Source: Antedon mediterranea
Taxonomy: Eukaryota > Echinodermata > Crinoidea > Comatulida > Antedonidae
Direction: 5' to 3'
NCBI RefSeq assembly: GCF_964355755.1
Contig: NC_092670.1
Coordinates: 831,001 to 895,000 of the forward strand
Length of the DNA: 64,000 nucleotides
Shown here: piece after piece, positions 58,872 to 64,000 of the stretch
How the letters are laid out: each line of letters begins with the position of its first letter
Position numbering within the stretch: the stretch's first letter is position 1
Made by a program: the position numbers and the translations under genes
Notes under the pieces: model-generated
Databases searched by the model: none
The model's input: only the letters and a program-made list of their open reading frames with translations
Told to the model about the DNA's origin: nothing

Positions 58872-59240
58872 TTACTTGGAGCTTGTGTATTTGGTGACAG
58901 CTTTGGTACCCTCAGAGACAGCATGTTTGGCCAATTCACCGGGCAACAAGAGACGGACAGCAGTCTGGACTTCCCTGCTGGTGATGGTAGATTTCTTGTT
59001 GTAGTGAGCAAGACGAGATGCTTCTCCTGCAATACGTTCGAAGATATCGTTGACGAAACTGTTCATGATTCCCATAGCTCTGCTCGAGATACCAGTGTCT
59101 GGGTGAACTTGCTTCAACACCTTGTAGATGTAGATGCTGTAGCTTTCCTTTCGCTTACGTTTTCTTTTCTTGTCAGTAGTTCTTACAGCTTTAGCCTTAC
59201 CGGCTTTTTTAGCAGCTTTTCCTGAAGTTTTTGGTGGCAT
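58872..59240 (-). CDS. H2B: Histone H2B, replication-dependent
   Basis: An intronless 122-aa core histone. A Lys-rich N-tail ([16 protein letters not shown]) with a KKRKRKRK basic stretch is followed by the histone fold: [20 protein letters not shown], then the near-invariant [20 protein letters not shown]. The C-terminus AVTKYTSSK contains the lysine that is ubiquitinated in animals. The sequence and length match echinoderm H2Bs. It is transcribed divergently from H4, with about 1 kb between the two start codons, and ends in a histone stem-loop. The Ile in SIYIYK is a minor variant. Identity is certain; assignment to the replication-dependent class rests on the absence of introns and the stem-loop. 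Confidence 0.99.
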   Translation of the reverse strand: MPPKTSGKAAKKAGKAKAVRTTDKKRKRKRKESYSIYIYKVLKQVHPDTGISSRAMGIMNSFVNDIFERIAGEASRLAHYNKKSTITSREVQTAVRLLLPGELAKHAVSEGTKAVTKYTSSK

Positions 59241-59302
59241 GATTAAACGATCTAATTCACAATCAAAATCAAAGTGATGAACTGCTAAGGAAAACTGTTC
59301 AA

Positions 59303-59369
59303 TATATAGCCTTTGATATGCTAATGAGGACTTCTATGTTGGGTTTTTTTAAATACCGTCTCCTATTGG
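59303..59369 (-). promoter_or_regulatory. H2B promoter: TATA, octamer-like and CCAAT elements
   Basis: On the minus strand, upstream of the H2B ATG (59240): CTATATATT at about 59302-59310, ATTAGCAT at 59318-59325 and CCAAT at 59365-59369. ATTAGCAT differs by one base from the ATTTGCAT octamer typical of H2B promoters. Confidence 0.65.
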
Positions 59370-60154
59370 CTGTTGACACTGCGCTGTGTGTTGAATAGTC
59401 TTCATCGTCTAAAAAGGCGGAATATTGTTGGAATTGTTTTATTTTAACCTTGATATATTTTCTTTATTCAACATAAAAGGTAAATACATTGGCAGTCAAA
59501 AGTTGAATTGCTGCATTTTTTACAGTAAATATTACCATAGAGAAATAATAATTAATTTCTCCATGATATTACAAATAATGAGAGGTCAAAAAGGTACTTG
59601 TCAAATTTCGATAAGTCTACCTCCAGGCCTATAATATAGAATATGTTATGTGTGTACTTTTTTTTTTAGTGTAGGCCTATTATATGTTTTCTCTTGTACA
59701 GTAATGTTATTTGTTCAAGGGATGATGTAGATAGAGGTACTTTATGCCAAAATCAATTACAAAATTAATACAGTATTGTGAAATTTATATAGGCCTATAG
59801 CGCTTTTAACAATCACTAACAGATTGTCCTAAGGCCCTTAATATAAAAATAAGAGAACAAGAGATTGAAATTACAAAGAACAGAAAAAGGGATTTTAAAA
59901 GGCGTTTGAAACTTCAATAAAATGTGCATTATGATTATTATTGTGTACATTCATTATTTCTATTTTACTTACCTGTATATTTGAATGAGGCGCTATTTAA
60001 TCCAGGATATATTACAAGTACTACAAATAGAACAAAAGAACACATGACAAAGAAAGAAACCCGCCTTTTATTTCCCTCCAAAATTAAATACAAAGCTATT
60101 ACTAACTTCATGCCAAGGCACTAGGTCGTTAGGCCAAAGGTCACGCCCAACAGA

Positions 60155-60180
60155 ATGACGTCCGCACTTGTTCTATAAAT
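60155..60180 (+). promoter_or_regulatory. H4 promoter: TATA box and GTCCGC element
   Basis: CTATAAAT at 60173-60180 lies about 63 nt before the H4 ATG at 60243. GACGTCCGC just upstream contains a GTCCGC element of the sort found in H4 promoters. Confidence 0.65.
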
Positions 60181-60239
60181 CTGTCTATTTTTTAAACAAT
60201 CGGTACATTTCGAATTCGTCGAATAATCTAAAAACTTGA

Positions 60240-60554
<315 letters not shown>

Positions 60555-60583
60555 GCAACAACCTCACTCTACTCAAACCAAAC

Positions 60584-60599
60584 GGCTCTTTTCAGAGCC
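60584..60599 (+). terminator. Histone H4 mRNA 3' stem-loop
   Basis: GGCTCTTTTCAGAGCC, 29 nt after the stop codon and preceded by CCAAAC. The purine-rich downstream element AAAAGAGATTTT is at about 60611-60622. It is identical to the H2B, H3 and H2A stem-loops in this cluster. Confidence 0.95.
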
Positions 60600-60622
60600 A
60601 ACATTTGTACAAAAGAGATTTT

Positions 60623-61679
60623 AAAGCTTAATATGAATTTAAAATAGGCTACTGTAAATGCCAATCTATCAATAAATACATTATCTTCGACTGTATCATG
60701 ATTTTCAATTTATGTGCAGCACTATGGTATGTACAATTGTTATAACCCAGTACCGACTGTAGCCTTTTCATGTACAAACTTGTAGGCTTGTAATGGCAGT
60801 ATTTAATTTAAAATAAATTATTCTATAGGTCTATCAATACTGTACCTTTTCATTTACAAACTTATACGCAAGGCTTGTAATGGCAGTACAGTACTTAACT
60901 AACTTAAAATATTCAATATTTCTTCATAATGAATGACAAATTAAAGTTCGAAATAATTGAATCAAAATGTCCTCACTTTCATTCATAATAACTATTTCTT
61001 TTTCAAGGTAGCAACAAAAAAAAACATAAATAATAAACCCACGAAGTAAACAAATTCAAAGTTATATTTTGATTTCTTTTTAGTTTAAAAGAAAATATTT
61101 AGGATCTAGCCTAGTGTTATGGTATGGGTATGAATATTATTGTATTTTATAAAGCTGCAAGAAAGGTTAGTTGGAAGTAGACAATCACTTTTTCTAACTT
61201 TTAATTCCTTATAATATGTACTAACATTCATAATACAATTTTACATTTAATTGTCGTATTCGATTGGGAACTTTCGTTGTCAACGTAAAGATTCGTTGAG
61301 TGCTTTTTGTATTCGAATTGTAAATTTGTGCTCAACAGAAAGTCATTCGAATAGAAAACGAAAGCTTTTTCGTTAAGAACAATCTCAACGCTCAAAATAC
61401 TCCGTTAAAGAAGTACTCAACGGAAAAACTGTACTCAACGGTGGAAGTCTAAATCGAATACGACAAATGATATTAAATGTAATGTATAATATAATAATTT
61501 ATTCGGAAAACGTATACAAAACAACACATTTCCCAGTACTGTACTGTATTATCACGTACAGACCAAACAATTTCCCACCTAAAATGACAAAAGAAACAAA
61601 GGCGGTTTGTTTGTTGTTCAAAACGATCCGCCAGTTCCAACAAAAAAAGTGCGGACGTGTTATAAGCTGCATAATTTAA
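60623..61679. other. H4-H3 intergenic spacer
   Basis: AT-rich, with a loosely duplicated stretch near 60720-60900 (TGTACAAACTTGTAGGCTTG against TTTACAAACTTATACGCAAG) and one MITE at 61252-61465. No further histone gene or H1 was found here. Confidence 0.5.
61252..61465. mobile_element. Short MITE with TGTCGTATTCGATT ends
   Basis: 214 bp bounded by TGTCGTATTCGATT and its reverse complement AATCGAATACGACA. Internally it has CAACG-rich short repeats (GTACTCAACGG twice). It sits in the H4-H3 spacer. There is no coding capacity and no clear target duplication. Confidence 0.8.
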
Positions 61680-61774
61680 CCAATCATATGGATTTATCTT
61701 AATCGCCAACAAGAAAACCTAACCTACACTTAGCCAATCATATTACTTGAACTAATCGCGCAGGTTCTTAAAAG
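61680..61774 (+). promoter_or_regulatory. H3 promoter: two CCAAT boxes and TATA-like element
   Basis: CCAATCAT at 61680-61687 and again at 61734-61741, both in the same orientation. A TATA-like CTTAAAAG is at 61767-61774, about 52 nt before the H3 ATG. Confidence 0.65.
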
Positions 61775-61810
61775 GCCACACATTTTGAATTCTAACATCA
61801 TTCAAATTGA

Positions 61811-62236
<426 letters not shown>

Positions 62237-62266
62237 GAACATATCTACTTTATTTTCAAACCAAAA

Positions 62267-62282
62267 GGCTCTTTTCAGAGCC
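62267..62282 (+). terminator. Histone H3 mRNA 3' stem-loop
   Basis: GGCTCTTTTCAGAGCC, 30 nt after the stop codon. The downstream element TAAAGAGATTAA is at about 62294-62305. The leader is CCAAAA rather than CCAAAC, the only difference from the other three loops. Confidence 0.95.
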
Positions 62283-62822
62283 ACTACTTGTTCTAAAGAG
62301 ATTAATAGCAATTCTGTCTTTTATGTATATACATAAATACAAGTACAGTATATATAAGTATTACACAAAACGTTTCAATGTACAGTATTTCCATATTATG
62401 AATTCTTGTAGGCAAATGAGTCAAGGAGTAGATTAGCAAGATAATAAATCGCAAGGCCATCTTTTCCCAGACTGGGGTATTATCTATAATTCTATATAAT
62501 ACAGATATCATCGGACCTCTAATGAAAATGTTTGCTATTGCCAAAGTGATTTGTTCTTGTCAAAGTTTATTTTGCTGTTCACATTATACTGTATTGTAAT
62601 ATAAGTTCTATATATTCTGGCTCTTGATAAAAAACAATATTTAGAAAAGGCATGTTCTTCTTTACTTGTCACGTACGTGCAAGTGAAACATGCTCATTTG
62701 TAATTATTTTTTAAATACGTTCTTGACATTTTTAAAGGACATATTATATATAATATAATTGTCTAAAACATGATCGAAAGTTACATTTAAAATTACATTA
62801 TTATATTAAAACAAAGCGGGAT

Positions 62823-63045
62823 TTAATTCATCCCTGAACAACAGATTTGAAACCATTTTTGTTGAATATGCCATTCTAATGTATCGTATTCACTTCGACG
62901 TTGAATTAGGAAAAAAAATATATGAATGAATTTAAAGTACTGTACTGTATTATTAAAACAACAGCACAACATGTCCTATTAAAATGTTGGTATTTATAGT
63001 ACAGTATTTTATTTTTCATGTTTTTGGGACAAATGAAATTTAGGT
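62823..63045. mobile_element. MITE, family 2, copy 2 (degenerate)
   Basis: The left end TTAATTCATCCCTGAACAAC and the right end CATGTTTTTGGGACAAATGA correspond to the two ends of the element at 44481-44830. The shared internal phrase is TTGTTGAATATGCCATTCTA. The copy is shortened by internal loss. Confidence 0.5.
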
Positions 63046-63047
63046 CT

Positions 63048-63155
63048 ATATAAATACGCATTAATGAAATACAATGAGTGGTAATAATTTAGGCCTATAT
63101 AAATACAATGAGTGGTAATAATTTAGGCCTATATAAATACAATAAAAGTGGTAAT
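63048..63155. repeat. Tandem repeat, about 33-bp unit, 3 copies
   Basis: Units of ATAAATACAATGAGTGGTAA followed by TAATTTAGGCCTAT, with one variant (AATAAAAGTGG). They contain the TAGGCCTA palindrome that is common in this genome. Confidence 0.85.
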
Positions 63156-63213
63156 AATTAAATGCAGGTAAATACCAAAACCAATATTTAAAATTTATCT
63201 ATAATATACATAA

Positions 63214-63326
63214 TATTTAGCGCCAACAATGTAACTGCCAATGTAATCTCTCCCTACACATAAAATATTTAAAACGGCAAGTTCTCAATTATTCTATTAT
63301 TTAGCGCCAACAATGTAACTGCCAAT
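63214..63326 (+). promoter_or_regulatory. Duplicated 29-bp CCAAT-containing block upstream of H2A
   Basis: The same 29 bp, starting TATTTAGCGCCAACAATGTA and ending in a CCAAT box, occurs at 63214-63242 and 63298-63326, exactly 84 bp apart. The sequence between is not duplicated further. It includes TTTAGCGCC, similar to an E2F site (TTTSGCGC). A regulatory role is inferred from perfect conservation in otherwise drifting spacer. Confidence 0.5.
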
Positions 63327-63369
63327 TAGTTAGCATATTGAATTCAATCATTATTCCAGGCGGGAATGA

Positions 63370-63478
63370 CTTCTATTGGTTGATAAAATCCGACATATAC
63401 GCCCAAGCCACTTGAAGCGCGAACGCCTAGCATTGGTCAATCAAAAACAGGATACAAACCATTGACAGGGTATATAAA
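63370..63478 (+). promoter_or_regulatory. H2A promoter: CCAAT (inverted) boxes and TATA box
   Basis: ATTGG (CCAAT inverted) at 63375-63379 and 63432-63436, and TATATAAA at 63471-63478, about 77 nt before the ATG at 63555. Confidence 0.7.
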
Positions 63479-63548
63479 CTTGAGTAGATTACAAAACTAC
63501 TTTACCTTATTCTTGTTCGATTTCTAACCGAAAAAGAAATAACTGTAA

Positions 63549-63932
<384 letters not shown>

Positions 63933-63963
63933 AAGAAAACATCGATAAATGTCCAAACCAAAC

Positions 63964-63979
63964 GGCTCTTTTCAGAGCC
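63964..63979 (+). terminator. Histone H2A mRNA 3' stem-loop
   Basis: GGCTCTTTTCAGAGCC, 31 nt after the stop codon and preceded by CCAAAC. The downstream element AAAGAGATTT occupies the last ten bases of the window. Confidence 0.95.
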
Positions 63980-64000
63980 ACCAATACACTAAAGAGATTT

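Larger units (their letters stand above)
62306..63369. other. H3-H2A intergenic spacer
   Basis: AT-rich spacer holding a degenerate family-2 MITE (62823-63045), a short tandem array (63048-63155) and a duplicated CCAAT-containing block (63214-63326) close to the H2A promoter. No gene was found. Confidence 0.5.

Noticed and set aside
58812-59225. 137-codon plus-strand frame over H2B, and similar antisense frames over H3, H2A and H4
   Set aside because: They are shadows of the histone genes on the opposite strand.

Overview
This is eukaryotic, AT-rich genomic DNA, almost certainly from an invertebrate deuterostome. The evidence is intron-rich genes with GT-AG introns, intronless replication-dependent histone genes ending in the animal histone stem-loop, an H2B and H2A of echinoderm type, and many foldback-type transposons of the kind first described in sea urchins. 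An echinoderm is the best guess; the class cannot be fixed from the sequence, although a crinoid would fit. The palindrome TAGGCCTA is scattered through the non-coding DNA.

Layout. (1) 1-26 kb holds a local cluster of three Polycomb-type chromobox (CBX) genes. Gene A (+) has only its last exon in the window (1388-1978). Gene B (-, 6551-10863, five exons, 390 aa) has a chromodomain, two AT-hooks and a C-terminal Pc box. Gene C (-, 16661-25852, five exons, 340 aa) has a chromodomain, a PLDLS CtBP-type motif and a degenerate Pc box. B and C share the same coding intron positions inside the chromodomain, so they are duplicates. (2) 30360-31142 (-) is a single-exon PERCC1-like gene. (3) 35.7-53.7 kb (-) is a 20-coding-exon CCDC33 gene; the exons I assembled by splice sites and by similarity to known CCDC33 add up to exactly 1045 codons. 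Its introns are packed with minisatellites and transposon relics. (4) 54.0-58.4 kb is a nest of foldback transposons: a TU/FB-like element with arms of short tandem repeats, a second foldback and a SINE inside it, and next to it a 2-kb Mutator-like foldback with a 9-bp target-site duplication. (5) 58.8-64 kb is a replication-dependent histone cluster: H2B (-), H4 (+), H3 (+), H2A (+), each with TATA and/or CCAAT-type promoter elements, a 16-nt stem-loop and a purine-rich downstream element. No H1 gene is visible in the window.

Functional links. The CBX proteins would read H3K27me3 on the same type of histone H3 encoded at 61.8 kb and, through the Pc box, recruit RING1 to form PRC1. This is a theme rather than evidence of co-regulation. 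CCDC33 is a motile-cilium/sperm protein, and PERCC1 is known in vertebrates for enteroendocrine development; neither has an obvious link to its neighbours.

The rest is non-coding DNA with many short repeat families. These include a dispersed palindromic MITE (about seven copies), a TTAA-flanked piggyBac-like MITE (two copies), a family with TTATCCGC ends, and at least ten tandem arrays. All gene identities come from reading the protein sequences against remembered families; no database search was run.
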